In this document: one piece after another, positions 33,989 through 42,891 of the stretch
How the letters are laid out: every line of letters begins with the position of its first letter
How positions within the stretch are numbered: position 1 is the first letter of the stretch
Source of the DNA: Micromonospora sp. DSM 45708
GTDB taxonomy: Bacteria > Actinomycetota > Actinomycetes > Mycobacteriales > Micromonosporaceae
Direction: 5' to 3'
Assembly (NCBI RefSeq): GCF_039566955.1
Contig: NZ_CP154796.1
Coordinates: 806,001-870,000, forward strand
Length of the DNA stretch: 64,000 nucleotides
Notes under the pieces: generated by a model
Seen by the model: the letters and a program-made list of their open reading frames with translations, nothing else
The model's database searches: none
What the model was told of the DNA's origin: nothing
Program-made: the position numbers and the translations under genes

Positions 33989-35041
33989 GTGCGGCAGGCG
34001 ACCGCCATGGCGAACGCGACCGGGCTGGTGGCGGGCTACGCGCTCGACGCGCTGCTCGGCGACCCGCGCCGGTGGCATCCGGTGGCCGGCTTCGGCCGCG
34101 CCGCCGGTGCGCTGGAGCGGCGGGTCTACCGCCCGGACCGCGCGGCCGGCGTCGTGTTCACCGCGCTCGCGGTCGGTGCGCCGGTGCTGCTCGGGGCCGT
34201 CGCCGGGCGCGCCACCCGACGGCATCCGGCGGCGCGGGCCGCGCTGGTGGCCGCCGGCACCTGGACGGTGCTCGGCGGGCGTACGCTGCGGCACGAGTCC
34301 CGGGTGATGGCGCGGGCGCTGCGCCGGGCCGACCTGCCCGCCGCGCGGGCCCGCCTCGGTCACCTCTGCGGGCGGGACCCGTCGACGCTCGACGAACCGG
34401 AGTTGGCCCGGGCCACCGTCGAGTCCGTCGCCGAGAACACCTCCGACGCGGTGGTCGCGCCGCTGGTCTGGGGCGCGGTCGCGGGGCTCCCCGGCCTGCT
34501 CGGCTACCGGGCGGCGAACACGCTCGACGCCATGGTCGGCCACCGCTCGCCCCGGTACGCCCGCTTCGGCACCCCGGCCGCCCGGCTGGACGACCTGCTC
34601 AACCTGGTGCCGTCCCGGCTGACCGGGCTGCTCACCGTGGCCGTCGCGCCGGTGGCGCACGGGAACCGCGCCGCCGCGTGGCACGTGTGGCGGCGGGACC
34701 GGGCCGACCATCCGAGCCCGAACGCCGGGCAGTGCGAGGCGGCGATGGCCGGCGCGCTCGGTGTCCGGCTGGGCGGGCGCAACGTGTACTTCGGTCGCTC
34801 GGAGACGCGGCCGTTCCTCGGTGACGGGCCCCGGCCGGAGGCGCGGCACCTGAAGCGGGCCGCCCGGGTCTCCGGCGCGGTGGGGCTGGCCGCGCTCGGG
34901 CTGGCCGCGCTCTACCCGGTGACGGTGGGCCGGTTGGCCGGCGCCGCTGGCCGGGCCGCGCTGCGCACGGCGGCCGGCTGCCGGGCGGTGGCCGGGGCTT
35001 CGCCGGCGGGATCGTTCGCCAACCGGGGGAGGGGGCGGTGA
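33989..35041 (+). CDS. cobD: adenosylcobinamide-phosphate synthase
   Basis: CobD/CbiB, the membrane enzyme that attaches aminopropanol (or its phosphate) to adenosylcobyric acid. The 350-aa protein shows family motifs '[20 protein letters not shown]', '[15 protein letters not shown]', '[16 protein letters not shown]' and '[19 protein letters not shown]', with several hydrophobic helices. GTG 33989 follows GGAGG by 9 nt; ATG 34007 is an alternative. It overlaps cobQ by 4 bp (GTGA). Confidence 0.94.
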   Translation: MRQATAMANATGLVAGYALDALLGDPRRWHPVAGFGRAAGALERRVYRPDRAAGVVFTALAVGAPVLLGAVAGRATRRHPAARAALVAAGTWTVLGGRTLRHESRVMARALRRADLPAARARLGHLCGRDPSTLDEPELARATVESVAENTSDAVVAPLVWGAVAGLPGLLGYRAANTLDAMVGHRSPRYARFGTPAARLDDLLNLVPSRLTGLLTVAVAPVAHGNRAAAWHVWRRDRADHPSPNAGQCEAAMAGALGVRLGGRNVYFGRSETRPFLGDGPRPEARHLKRAARVSGAVGLAALGLAALYPVTVGRLAGAAGRAALRTAAGCRAVAGASPAGSFANRGRGR

Positions 35042-36582
35042 GCGGCGGGCTGCTGGTCGCCGGCACCACCTCCGACGCCGGCAAGAGCGTGCTCACCGCC
35101 GGCATCTGCCGCTGGCTGCGCCGCCGGGGCGTCCGGGTCGCCCCGTTCAAGGCGCAGAACATGTCCAACAACTCCGCGGTCGTGGTCGGCCCGGACGGTC
35201 GGGGCGGCGAACTGGGCCGGGCCCAGGCGATGCAGGCCGCCGCCGCCGGGCTCGCCCCCGACCTGCGCTTCAATCCGGTGCTGCTCAAGCCGGGCAGCGA
35301 TCTCGCCAGCCAGGTGGTGCTGCTCGGCGAGGCGGTCGACACGGTGACCGCCGGAAACTTCCACGCGTTGCGTCCCGGGCTCGCCGCCACCGCGTACGCG
35401 GCGCTGGCCGAGCTGCGCGCCGAGTACGACGTGGTGATCTGCGAGGGCGCGGGCAGCCCGGCGGAGATCAACCTGCGAGCCGGTGACTACGTCAACATGG
35501 GGCTGGCCCGGCAGGCCGCGCTGCCGGCGATCGTGGTCGGCGACATCGACCGGGGTGGCGTGTTCGCCTCGATGTTCGGCACCGTGGCGCTGCTCGACGC
35601 CGCCGACCAGGCGCTGGTCGCCGGCTTCGTGATCAACAAGTTCCGGGGCGATCTCGGGCTGCTCCGCCCCGGGCTGGACATGCTGCACCGGGTCACCGGC
35701 CGGCCCACGTACGGGGTGCTGCCCTGGGCGCTGGACCTGTGGCTGGACGCGGAGGACTCGCTCGCGTACGGGCGGGTGCTCGGGCGGCCGACGGCGCCGC
35801 GCGGCACCGAGTGGCTCGACGTGGCAGTGGTCCGACTGCCCCGGGTCAGCAACGCCACCGACGTGGAGGCGCTCGCCACCGAGCCCGGGGTCCGGGTGCG
35901 GCTGACCGTCGAACCGGCCGAGCTGGCCGCCGCCGACCTGGTGGTGCTGCCCGGCTCGAAGTCGACCGTCGCCGACCTGGCCTGGCTGCGGGAGACCGGG
36001 CTGGCCGACGCGGTCCTCGGGCACGCCGCCGCCGGCCGTCCGCTGCTCGGCATCTGCGGCGGGTTCCAGATGCTCGGCCGGGCGATCCACGACCCGGTGG
36101 AGAGCCGTCGGGGCAGCGTCCCCGGCCTCGGCCTGCTGCCGGTCGAGGTCACGTTCGACCCGCGCAAGACGGTCCGCCGGGCCGAGGGCACGGCGGCCGG
36201 CGACACGGACGTGCCGGTGGACGGGTACGAGATCCACCACGGTCGGGTCTCCGCCGCCGACCCGGGCCTGCCGCCGCTGCTGCGGTACGCCGACGGCAGC
36301 GGCGAGGGCGCCCGGCTCGGCGCGGTGTACGGCACGCACTGGCACGGCGCCTTCGAATCCGACGCGTTCCGCCGCCGGTTCCTCACCGAGGTCGCCGGCG
36401 CGGCCGGTCGGACCGGCTTCAAGGTCGCGCCGGACACGTCGTTCGCGGCGGCCCGGGAACGGACCCTGGACCTGCTCGGCGACCTGGTGGAGGAGCATCT
36501 CGACACCGGGGCGCTGTGGCGACTGATCGAGGCCGGTCCGTCGCCGGACCTGCCGTTCGTGCCACCCGGCGCACCCGACTGA
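35038..36582 (+). CDS. cobQ: cobyric acid synthase
   Basis: Amidates four side chains of adenosylcobyrinic acid a,c-diamide with glutamine and ATP. The 514-aa protein has the dethiobiotin-synthetase-like ATPase domain ('[14 protein letters not shown]' near the start, '[10 protein letters not shown]'), '[12 protein letters not shown]', and a C-terminal type 1 glutamine amidotransferase with nucleophile Cys340 in '[11 protein letters not shown]' and His in 'GTHWHG'. All key residues are intact. Operon partner of cobD. Confidence 0.96.
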   Translation: MSGGLLVAGTTSDAGKSVLTAGICRWLRRRGVRVAPFKAQNMSNNSAVVVGPDGRGGELGRAQAMQAAAAGLAPDLRFNPVLLKPGSDLASQVVLLGEAVDTVTAGNFHALRPGLAATAYAALAELRAEYDVVICEGAGSPAEINLRAGDYVNMGLARQAALPAIVVGDIDRGGVFASMFGTVALLDAADQALVAGFVINKFRGDLGLLRPGLDMLHRVTGRPTYGVLPWALDLWLDAEDSLAYGRVLGRPTAPRGTEWLDVAVVRLPRVSNATDVEALATEPGVRVRLTVEPAELAAADLVVLPGSKSTVADLAWLRETGLADAVLGHAAAGRPLLGICGGFQMLGRAIHDPVESRRGSVPGLGLLPVEVTFDPRKTVRRAEGTAAGDTDVPVDGYEIHHGRVSAADPGLPPLLRYADGSGEGARLGAVYGTHWHGAFESDAFRRRFLTEVAGAAGRTGFKVAPDTSFAAARERTLDLLGDLVEEHLDTGALWRLIEAGPSPDLPFVPPGAPD

Positions 36583-36667
36583 ACCGCCGTGTCGGGCCGC
36601 CGGCACCGGCCGCCGCGAACGGGCGACCGCGACGGCAGTCGGCCGCCGCGACCGGGCGGCGGGTGGC

Positions 36668-37084
36668 TCAGACGCGTACGTCGGCCGGACGGTCGGACAT
36701 CGGCAGCCCGGCCTCCCGCCAGCCCTGCACGCCACCGATCATGTCGGTCGCCTGACGCAGCCCGAGCGTCTGGAGGCTGGCGGCGGCCAGGCTGGAGCTG
36801 TAGCCCTGGCGGCACACGACCACGATCTCGCGGTCGTACCCGGTGGCCTCCGGGATGCGCCACGCGCTGGCCGGGTCGAGCCGCCATTCCAGCACCGTGC
36901 GGTCGATGACGATCGCGCCGGGCAGTTCGCCCTCCTCGCGGCGTTGCGTCTCGGTGCGGGTGTCGATCAGCAGTGCCCCGTTGCGGACCGCCTCGACGGT
37001 CTCGTGCGGGGTGAGCCGGCGGAGGCCGGCGCGGGCCTGTTCCAGGAGGGCGTCGACGCCCGGACACATCACGTCATGGAGCAC
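36668..37084 (-). CDS. rhodanese-like domain protein
   Basis: A 138-aa single rhodanese domain. 'GALLIDTRTETQRREEGELPGAIVIDRTVLEWRL', active-site Cys in 'VVCRQGYSSSLAA', and 'GGVQGWREAGLP'. The six-residue loop after Cys fits a sulfur-transfer (not phosphatase) type. It lies between cobQ and a kinase gene, convergent with cobQ. The sulfur acceptor is unknown. Confidence 0.9.
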   Translation of the reverse strand: MLHDVMCPGVDALLEQARAGLRRLTPHETVEAVRNGALLIDTRTETQRREEGELPGAIVIDRTVLEWRLDPASAWRIPEATGYDREIVVVCRQGYSSSLAAASLQTLGLRQATDMIGGVQGWREAGLPMSDRPADVRV

Positions 37085-37179
37085 CCCCAGATCATGCCCA
37101 TCACGTCGCCGCGCCGCCCGGTGAAACGGCCCGCCGGGTCGCAGGATCCAGCGGACGGGGGAACGTTAGCGTCGGTCGG

Positions 37180-37833
37180 GTGAACGTCGAGGTGGTCGAG
37201 GCGTACGCCGGGTTGGCCCGCCGGGTGCTGGCCGGGCCGGCGCGGTTGGGGCGTACCCGGCTGGTGGCGGTGGACGGGCCGAGCGGCGCGGGCAAGAGCG
37301 TGTTCGCGACGCGCCTCGCGGACGCGTTCGCGGCGGCTGCGGGCGGCGTCCGGCCACCGCTGGTCCGCACCGACGACCTGCTCGACGGCTGGGACGACCA
37401 GCTCACGTTCTGGACCCGCCTGGAGGAGTGGGTGCTCGGCCCGGTGCGCGCCGGGCGGGCGGGCGGCCACCGCCGGTACAGCTGGGTCCGCCGTCGCTTC
37501 CTGGACCGGGTGGTGCCGGTGCCGGCCGGGCCGGTGCTGATCGTCGAGGGGGTGAGCGCGGCGCGCGCCGCGGTGCGCCCCGAGCTGACGCTGTCGGTGC
37601 TGGTGACCGCGCCGGCCGAGCTGCGGCTGGCCCGGGCGCTGGCCCGCGACGGCGCCCAGGTGTTGCCGGAGTTGCGTCGCTGGCACGCCGGGGAGCGGGC
37701 GCACTTCACCGCCGACGGCACCGCGGCGGCGGTGGACCTGGTGGTCGACGGCGCGCCCGACCTGCCGCACGACGCGGACCGCTACTACGTGCGGTTCGGC
37801 CGGCGACCGGGCTGGGAGGGCGTGGTCGGGTAA
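37180..37833 (+). CDS. uridine kinase-like P-loop protein
   Basis: A 217-aa P-loop kinase with Walker A 'GPSGAGKS' (about residues 33-40), 'VRTDDLLDGWDD' in the acceptor-binding place, and 'VLIVEGVSAAR' as the Walker B-like strand. It belongs to the loose uridine kinase/phosphoribulokinase group found as a conserved actinobacterial protein. The acceptor is unknown. TAGCGT ends 7 nt before the GTG (leaderless). Confidence 0.8.
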   Translation: MNVEVVEAYAGLARRVLAGPARLGRTRLVAVDGPSGAGKSVFATRLADAFAAAAGGVRPPLVRTDDLLDGWDDQLTFWTRLEEWVLGPVRAGRAGGHRRYSWVRRRFLDRVVPVPAGPVLIVEGVSAARAAVRPELTLSVLVTAPAELRLARALARDGAQVLPELRRWHAGERAHFTADGTAAAVDLVVDGAPDLPHDADRYYVRFGRRPGWEGVVG

Positions 37834-37854
37834 GGCCGGCATACGATTCCGGTC

Positions 37855-39216
37855 ATGACCACTCCGATCATCTCCGAGTCCGACGTGCGGGCCGCCGTCG
37901 AGCGGGAACTGCCCGGTGTCCGTGCCGACCTCGAACGACTCGTCCGCATCCCGGGCATCGCCTTCGAGGGCTTCGACCACTCGCACGTGGAGCGCTCCGC
38001 CGAGGCGGTGGCGGAGCTGCTGCGCGGCTGCGGCCTCGACACCCGGATCGTCCGCTCCGGCGGCCAGCCGGCGGTGATCGGGACGAAGGCGGCCCCGCCC
38101 GGCGCGCCCACCGTGCTGCTCTACGCCCACCACGACGTGCAGCCGGTCGGTGACCTGTCGTTGTGGGAGTCCGACCCGTTCGAGCCGGTGGAGCGCGACG
38201 GCCGCCTCTACGGCCGGGGCGCCGCCGACGACAAGGCCGGAATCATGGCGCACGTCGCCGCGCTGCGCGCGTTCGGCGACCGGCTCCCGGTCGGCGTGGT
38301 GCTGTTCATCGAGGGCGAGGAGGAGTACGGCTCGGACTCGCTGGAGCGGCTGCTCGCCGAGCACCGTGACGACCTGGCCTCGGACGTCATCGTGATCGCC
38401 GACTCCACCAACTGGGACGTCGGTGTGCCGGCGCTGACCACCTCGCTGCGCGGCATCGTCAACTGCTTCGTGGAGGTGCGCACGCTCGACCACGCGGTGC
38501 ACAGCGGCATGTTCGGCGGGGCCGTGCCGGACGCGCTGACCGCGCTGGTGAAGCTGCTCGGCACGCTGCACGACGACGCCGGTGACGTCGCGGTGGACGG
38601 CCTGGCCGGCCGCGAGGGCGCGGTCGTCGACTACCCGGAGGACCGGTTCCGCGCGGAGGCCGGCCTGGTCGACGGCGCGCGGTTGTTCGGTACCGGCCGG
38701 ATCACCGACCGGCTCTGGACGAAGCCGGCGCTGGCGATCCTCGGCATCGACGCGCCGGCCACCGGTGAGGCGCCGAACGCGCTGGTCCCGGCCGCGAAGG
38801 CGAAGCTGAGCGTACGGCTGGCGCCGGGCGACGACCCGAAGAAGGCGTACGCCGCGCTGACCGCGCACCTGGAGCGGAACGCGCCGTGGGGCGCGCAGGT
38901 GACGGTGACGTTCGAGCACGACGGCGCACCGTGCGTGATCGACGCCAGCGGGCCGATGTTCGACGCGGCGCGCGCCGCGTTCCGGGGCGCCTGGGACGGC
39001 ACCGACCCGGTCGACATCGGGGTGGGTGGCTCGATTCCGTTCATCGCCACGTTCCAAGAGATGTTCCCGCGGGCGGCGATCCTGGTGACCGGCGTGGAGG
39101 ACCCGCACGCCCGGGCGCACGGGCCGAACGAGAGCCTGCACCTGGGCGAGTTCGCCCGGGTCTGCCTGGCCGAGGCGTTGTTGCTGGCCAAGGTGGCCGA
39201 GGCGGGCCGCGCCTGA
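37855..39216 (+). CDS. M20 family metallo-dipeptidase
   Basis: A 453-aa M20 (ArgE/DapE/CNDP) dipeptidase. Zinc ligands lie in 'YAHHDVQP' and 'GRGAADDKAG', with catalytic Glu in 'EGEEEYGS'; a dimerisation (lid) domain occupies about 190-310. It probably cleaves dipeptides in the cytosol. TACGAT ends 7 nt before the ATG (leaderless). The downstream palindrome, its likely terminator, has been split by an ISL3 element. Confidence 0.92.
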   Translation: MTTPIISESDVRAAVERELPGVRADLERLVRIPGIAFEGFDHSHVERSAEAVAELLRGCGLDTRIVRSGGQPAVIGTKAAPPGAPTVLLYAHHDVQPVGDLSLWESDPFEPVERDGRLYGRGAADDKAGIMAHVAALRAFGDRLPVGVVLFIEGEEEYGSDSLERLLAEHRDDLASDVIVIADSTNWDVGVPALTTSLRGIVNCFVEVRTLDHAVHSGMFGGAVPDALTALVKLLGTLHDDAGDVAVDGLAGREGAVVDYPEDRFRAEAGLVDGARLFGTGRITDRLWTKPALAILGIDAPATGEAPNALVPAAKAKLSVRLAPGDDPKKAYAALTAHLERNAPWGAQVTVTFEHDGAPCVIDASGPMFDAARAAFRGAWDGTDPVDIGVGGSIPFIATFQEMFPRAAILVTGVEDPHARAHGPNESLHLGEFARVCLAEALLLAKVAEAGRA

Positions 39217-39299
39217 CCGGCGGGCCGCCCGGTGGACGTCGGCACGGCGGGTGTCGTCGCCGGCTTCCGTGACGGTGGGTGACGGCAGGGCGGGACGAT

Positions 39300-39335
39300 G
39301 CGGTCGGAAGCGATATGCCTGGCAGTCATAATTAT
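39300..39335. repeat. left half of the palindromic IS target
   Basis: GCGGTCGGAAGCGATATGCC (39300-39319) is the near-perfect inverse of 40750-40770 (one base gap, one mismatch). The 8-bp ATAATTAT at 39328-39335 is the left target-site duplication. Joined to 40742-40770 this gives a quasi-palindrome of about 65 bp. Confidence 0.75.
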
Positions 39336-40733
39336 GGATTTTGTGCTGGATGTGTGGGTCATCGGTTGGGGAGTTGGGGGCGGTGGCCGCCGAGGCTGAG
39401 TAGGGCTAGGGCGATGAGGGCGTGGGGTGAGTGGAAGCCGAAGGCCATCCGGGTGATGAGGCGGATCTTGGCATTGACGGATTCGATGCGGCCGTTGGAC
39501 AGGCCGTGTTCGAGCGAGGCGATGATGGCGTCGCGGTGGCGGACCACGCGGCGTTGCAGGTCGACGAAGATGTCGATGCGGCTGCGGCGGGCCCAGCCGA
39601 TCCATTGGTCGAGGGCTTGGACCGCTGTGGTGGGGCTGGTTTTGGCCAGGGTGAACACGTAGCGCAGGCCTTCTTTGAGGGCCCAGGCTCGGTGTAGGCG
39701 GGGGTGGTTCTTGGCGATCCAGTCGAGGGTGGCCCGTTGTGCGCCGGTGAGGTTGTCCGGGTTCTTCCACAACGCCCAGCGGGTGTTCTTCACCAGCCGC
39801 GCTTCGCCGACGGCGACACCGCGACGGCCTGTTCCCCGACCGGCGGCGGCGTTCCATACCTGCCGGCGGACTCGGTCCACGGCGTCGCTGGCCCAGGCCA
39901 CGACGTGGAACGGGTCGGCGCAGCGCACCGCGTTCGGGCAACGACGGCGCACCACGGTGGTGATCCAGTCCGCGCCGTCAGCCGACACGTGGGTGATCGC
40001 GGCTGCCCGCTCGGGTCCGAGCAGGTCGAAGAACTCGTGCAACGTAGCCGCGCTCTTGCCCGCAGCGGCCCACACCAGCCGGCCGGTGTCGTGATCCACC
40101 ACCACGCTCAGATACCGGTGGCCTTTCTTGTAGCTGACCTCGTCGATACCGATACGACGTAACCCGTCGAGGCGATCCACCGCTGCGCCGCTATCAGCCC
40201 ACACCCGCGCGATGATCGCACCCACCGTGCGCCAACTGATCCGCATCAACCGCGACACCACCGACTTCGCCGCGTGCACCGCCAACCACGCCACCGCCTG
40301 ATCGAACGCCCGGGTATGCCCCGCCCCATGCCTGGCCCACGGCACCGCCGCGACCACCACCCCATGCACCCGACACGACACCCGCGGCGCATCGGCCTCG
40401 ATCACCGCCCGCACCACCCCCAGATCCAACGCCCGCCACCGCCGACGCACCCCCGCGTCATAACCAGGACACCGCCGCCGGCAAAACGGACACCGCCGCC
40501 GAGCACCCCGAGCCACCCGCACCCGAGCCACCACCACCTGCTCGACCGCATCGAACTCGACACCCTCCACCACCGCCTGCTCGACCCCGAACAACCGAGC
40601 CCATACCCTTACCGAACGCACGCCGTTGCCCCGCCCACTCAGTTCTGACCTTCGACAAGCCAGAACCTAGGCAGGACAACGGCGTGCGCCATCAACGACG
40701 CGCCCAACCACCCACAAACACGTCACAAGACCC
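39336..40733 (-). mobile_element. ISL3-family insertion sequence, 1398 bp
   Basis: Ends are GGATTTTGTG (left) and GGGTCTTGTG (right, reverse complement), continuing as imperfect terminal inverted repeats of about 23 bp. It is flanked by identical 8-bp repeats ATAATTAT (39328-39335 and 40734-40741), the duplication length typical of ISL3. It contains one intact transposase gene. Both ends and the duplication are intact, so the insertion looks recent and the element potentially active. Confidence 0.88.
39359..40621 (-). CDS. ISL3 family transposase
   Basis: A 420-aa transposase with an N-terminal zinc-finger region ('RRCPFCRRRCPGYDAG'), a helix-turn-helix, and the DDE ISL3 catalytic domain ('IGIDEVSYKKGHRYLSVVVDHD', 'SADGADWITTVV', 'HVVAWASDAVDRVRR', 'GRIESVNAKIRLITRMAFGF'). 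The Asp, Asp and Glu of the triad appear to be in 'GIDE', 'SADGA' and 'RIESVN'. Full length and without frameshift. Confidence 0.93.
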   Translation of the reverse strand: MRSVRVWARLFGVEQAVVEGVEFDAVEQVVVARVRVARGARRRCPFCRRRCPGYDAGVRRRWRALDLGVVRAVIEADAPRVSCRVHGVVVAAVPWARHGAGHTRAFDQAVAWLAVHAAKSVVSRLMRISWRTVGAIIARVWADSGAAVDRLDGLRRIGIDEVSYKKGHRYLSVVVDHDTGRLVWAAAGKSAATLHEFFDLLGPERAAAITHVSADGADWITTVVRRRCPNAVRCADPFHVVAWASDAVDRVRRQVWNAAAGRGTGRRGVAVGEARLVKNTRWALWKNPDNLTGAQRATLDWIAKNHPRLHRAWALKEGLRYVFTLAKTSPTTAVQALDQWIGWARRSRIDIFVDLQRRVVRHRDAIIASLEHGLSNGRIESVNAKIRLITRMAFGFHSPHALIALALLSLGGHRPQLPNR

Positions 40734-40770
40734 ATAATTATGCCGCTGCGGTATATCGCTTTCCGACCGC
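40734..40770. repeat. right target duplication and right half of the palindrome
   Basis: ATAATTAT (40734-40741) duplicates 39328-39335. It is followed by the inverse of the left arm, ending CGACCGC at 40770. Confidence 0.75.
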
Positions 40771-40860
40771 CTCATTGCCCCGTCGCGGTGCGCCCGGTGT
40801 CGGAACCGTAACTTCGGGATGGATGTCGGAGTTTGCGGTGTGTCGGTCGGCCGGGTGTTA

Positions 40861-40883
40861 TAGCCTCTCGAACATGCGTACGA
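40861..40883 (+). promoter_or_regulatory. -10 element overlapping a putative LexA box
   Basis: TAGCCT (40861-40866) ends 7 nt before ATG 40874. TCGAAC-ATGC-GTACGA (40868-40883) matches the actinobacterial SOS box TCGAAC-N4-GTTCGA at 11 of 12 defined positions and covers the transcription and translation start. LexA binding would block the gene until DNA damage; inferred. Confidence 0.5.
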
Positions 40884-41080
40884 ACGACGAGATGGCGCGG
40901 CTCCAGGCCGCCGTCCGTGCTCTGGGGGACGTCGACGTCTCCGCGTGGCCCGAGGCCACGCTCAAGGAACAGCTCGGTGAGCTCTCCGCCACGCTGGTCA
41001 CCCTCGACGCGCTGCTGACCCGGGTCGCCGACGGCGTGCGCGGGCGCGGCCTGCGCGTCGAGGAGCCGGTCTCGGCCTGA
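40874..41080 (+). CDS. small hypothetical protein, possibly SOS-regulated
   Basis: A 68-aa helical protein ('EMARLQAAVRALGDVDVSAWPEATLKEQLGELSATLVTLDALLTRVADGVRGRGLRV'). The helix 'LSATLVTLDALLTRVADGVRGRG' is loosely like the start of DUF222/13E12-type HNH proteins, but nothing follows it. A LexA-like box overlaps its start, and an ATP-dependent DNA ligase gene lies downstream. Confidence 0.6.
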   Translation: MRTNDEMARLQAAVRALGDVDVSAWPEATLKEQLGELSATLVTLDALLTRVADGVRGRGLRVEEPVSA

Positions 41081-41132
41081 CCGTCGAAGGGCCGGGCCGC
41101 GGCGCTCGGCTCGGCGGCGCGCTCGGCCGCGC

Positions 41133-41196
41133 GCCGCGCGATCCGCGCGTCCCGCGATCCGCGCGCCGCGCGATCCGCGCGTCCCGCGATCCGCGC
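41133..41196. repeat. 32-bp tandem duplication
   Basis: 41133-41164 is repeated perfectly as 41165-41196; each unit contains CGATCCGCGCGTCCCGCGAT. It lies between the small gene and ligB, in a very GC-rich low-complexity stretch (41095-41215). Confidence 0.88.
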
Positions 41197-41282
41197 GATC
41201 CGGTCGGTCCGGCGCACCCGATGCGGTGTGCCGGGCCGCCGGAAGCGCCCCGCTGTCGCAGGTGACTGGCAGGATGTGGGGC

Positions 41283-42866
41283 GTGCGTTTCGCGGAGCTG
41301 GCGGCCACCTCGGCCGCGGTGGGCGCCACCGGCGGCCGGCGGGCCAAGGTGGAGCTGCTGGCCGCCGCGCTGCGCGGGCTCGACCCGGCCGAGATCGCGG
41401 CCGGCGCCGGCTATCTCGCCGGTGAGCTGCGCCAGCGGCAGACCGGCGTCGGTTGGGCGGGTCTGCGTGACCTGCCGCCACCGGCCGACGCGCCGATGCT
41501 GACCGTGGCCGGGGTCGACGCGGCGATCGAGGAGATCTCCCGGGTCGGCGGCACCGGCTCGCAGGCCCGGCGGCGGGAGCTGGTCGGCCGGCTCTTCGCC
41601 GCCGCGACCGCCGACGAGCAACGCCTCCTGGTCGGGCTGTTCCGGGGGGAGCTGCGCCAGGGCGCCCAGGCCGGCCTGCTCGCCGAGGCGGTGGCCCGGG
41701 CCGCCGAGGTGCCGGTCACTGTCGTCCGGCGGGCCCTGCTGCTCGCCGGTGACCTGCGGGCGGTGGCGGTCGCGGCGCTCACCGGCGGCGCCACCGCGCT
41801 GGCCGGGTTCGGGCTCCAGGTGGGCCGCCCGCTCGCGCCGATGCTGGCCCAGAGCGCGCCCTCGGTCGACGAGGCGCTCACCGCCACCGGCACCCCGGCG
41901 GTGGTCGACGTCAAGCTCGACGGCATCCGCATCCAGGTGCACCGCTCCGGCCAGGACATCGCGGTGTTCACCCGCAGCCTCGACGAGATCACCGGCCGGC
42001 TGCCCGAGGTGGTGGCCGCCGTCCGCGCGCTGCCCGCCCGCGAGCTGGTGCTCGACGGCGAGGCGATCGGGCTGGACGCCGCCGGCCGGCCGCTGCCGTT
42101 CCAGCAGACGTCGAGCCACGCGGCCCGGCGCACCACGCCCAGCACCACCGGCCGCAGCCCGGTCGCGCCGGCCGTGCTGGCCGCCGCCGAGCGCGCCGGC
42201 GAGCCGGTGCTCACGCCGTACTTCTTCGACCTGCTGCACCTCGACGGCGCCGACCTGATCGACCTGCCCGGGCGGGAGCGGTGGGCGACGCTGGCCCGTG
42301 CGGTCGACCCGGCGCTGCTGGTCGGCCGCGTGGAGGTGGACGACGCGGCGCAGGCCGCGGCGGTGTTCGCCGCGGCGGTCGACGCCGGCCAGGAAGGTGT
42401 GGTGGTCAAGGACCCGGCCGCGCCCTACGACGCCGGGCGGCGCGGCGCGGCCTGGGTCAAGGTCAAGCCCCGGCACACACTCGACCTGGTGGTGCTGGCG
42501 GTCGAGTGGGGCAGCGGCCGGCGTCAGGGTTGGCTGTCCAACCTGCACCTCGGCGCCCGTGACCCGGGCACCGGCGAGTTCGTCATGCTCGGCAAGACGT
42601 TCAAGGGGCTCACCGACGAGCTGCTGCGCTGGCAGACCGAGCGTTTCCTGGCGCTGGCCGTGGAGAAGGGCGACTGGGTGGTCCGGGTGCGGCCGGAGCA
42701 GGTCGTCGAGATCGCCTTCGACGGGGTGCAGACCAGCAGCCGCTACCCGGGCGGGATGGCGTTGCGCTTCGCCCGGGTGCTGCGCTACCGGGACGACAAG
42801 ACCGCCGCCGAGGCGGACACGATCGACGCGGTCCGGGCGATCCACGCCGGCCGGGTCACCGGCTGA
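41283..42866 (+). CDS. ligB: ATP-dependent DNA ligase
   Basis: A 527-aa mycobacterial LigB-type ligase that seals nicks using ATP. N-terminal DNA-binding domain (about 1-190), nucleotidyltransferase domain with motif I lysine K211 in 'VDVKLDGIR', motif III-like 'LTPYFFDLLHLDG', motif IV 'GQEGVVVKDP' and motif V 'WVKVKP', then a C-terminal OB-fold. No LigD nuclease or polymerase domains. I start at GTG 41283, which aligns the N terminus ('RFAELAATSAAVGAT') with known LigB; ATG 41274 would add three residues. Confidence 0.92.
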   Translation: MRFAELAATSAAVGATGGRRAKVELLAAALRGLDPAEIAAGAGYLAGELRQRQTGVGWAGLRDLPPPADAPMLTVAGVDAAIEEISRVGGTGSQARRRELVGRLFAAATADEQRLLVGLFRGELRQGAQAGLLAEAVARAAEVPVTVVRRALLLAGDLRAVAVAALTGGATALAGFGLQVGRPLAPMLAQSAPSVDEALTATGTPAVVDVKLDGIRIQVHRSGQDIAVFTRSLDEITGRLPEVVAAVRALPARELVLDGEAIGLDAAGRPLPFQQTSSHAARRTTPSTTGRSPVAPAVLAAAERAGEPVLTPYFFDLLHLDGADLIDLPGRERWATLARAVDPALLVGRVEVDDAAQAAAVFAAAVDAGQEGVVVKDPAAPYDAGRRGAAWVKVKPRHTLDLVVLAVEWGSGRRQGWLSNLHLGARDPGTGEFVMLGKTFKGLTDELLRWQTERFLALAVEKGDWVVRVRPEQVVEIAFDGVQTSSRYPGGMALRFARVLRYRDDKTAAEADTIDAVRAIHAGRVTG

Positions 42867-42891
42867 CCCGGCGGGCCGGGCTGACCCGGGC

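Noticed and set aside
40742..40770. Treating the outer GCGGTCGG repeats as the ends of the IS
   Set aside because: The 8-bp ATAATTAT duplication and GG(A/G)T(T/C)TTGTG ends place the IS boundaries inside them; no target duplication flanks the outer repeats.
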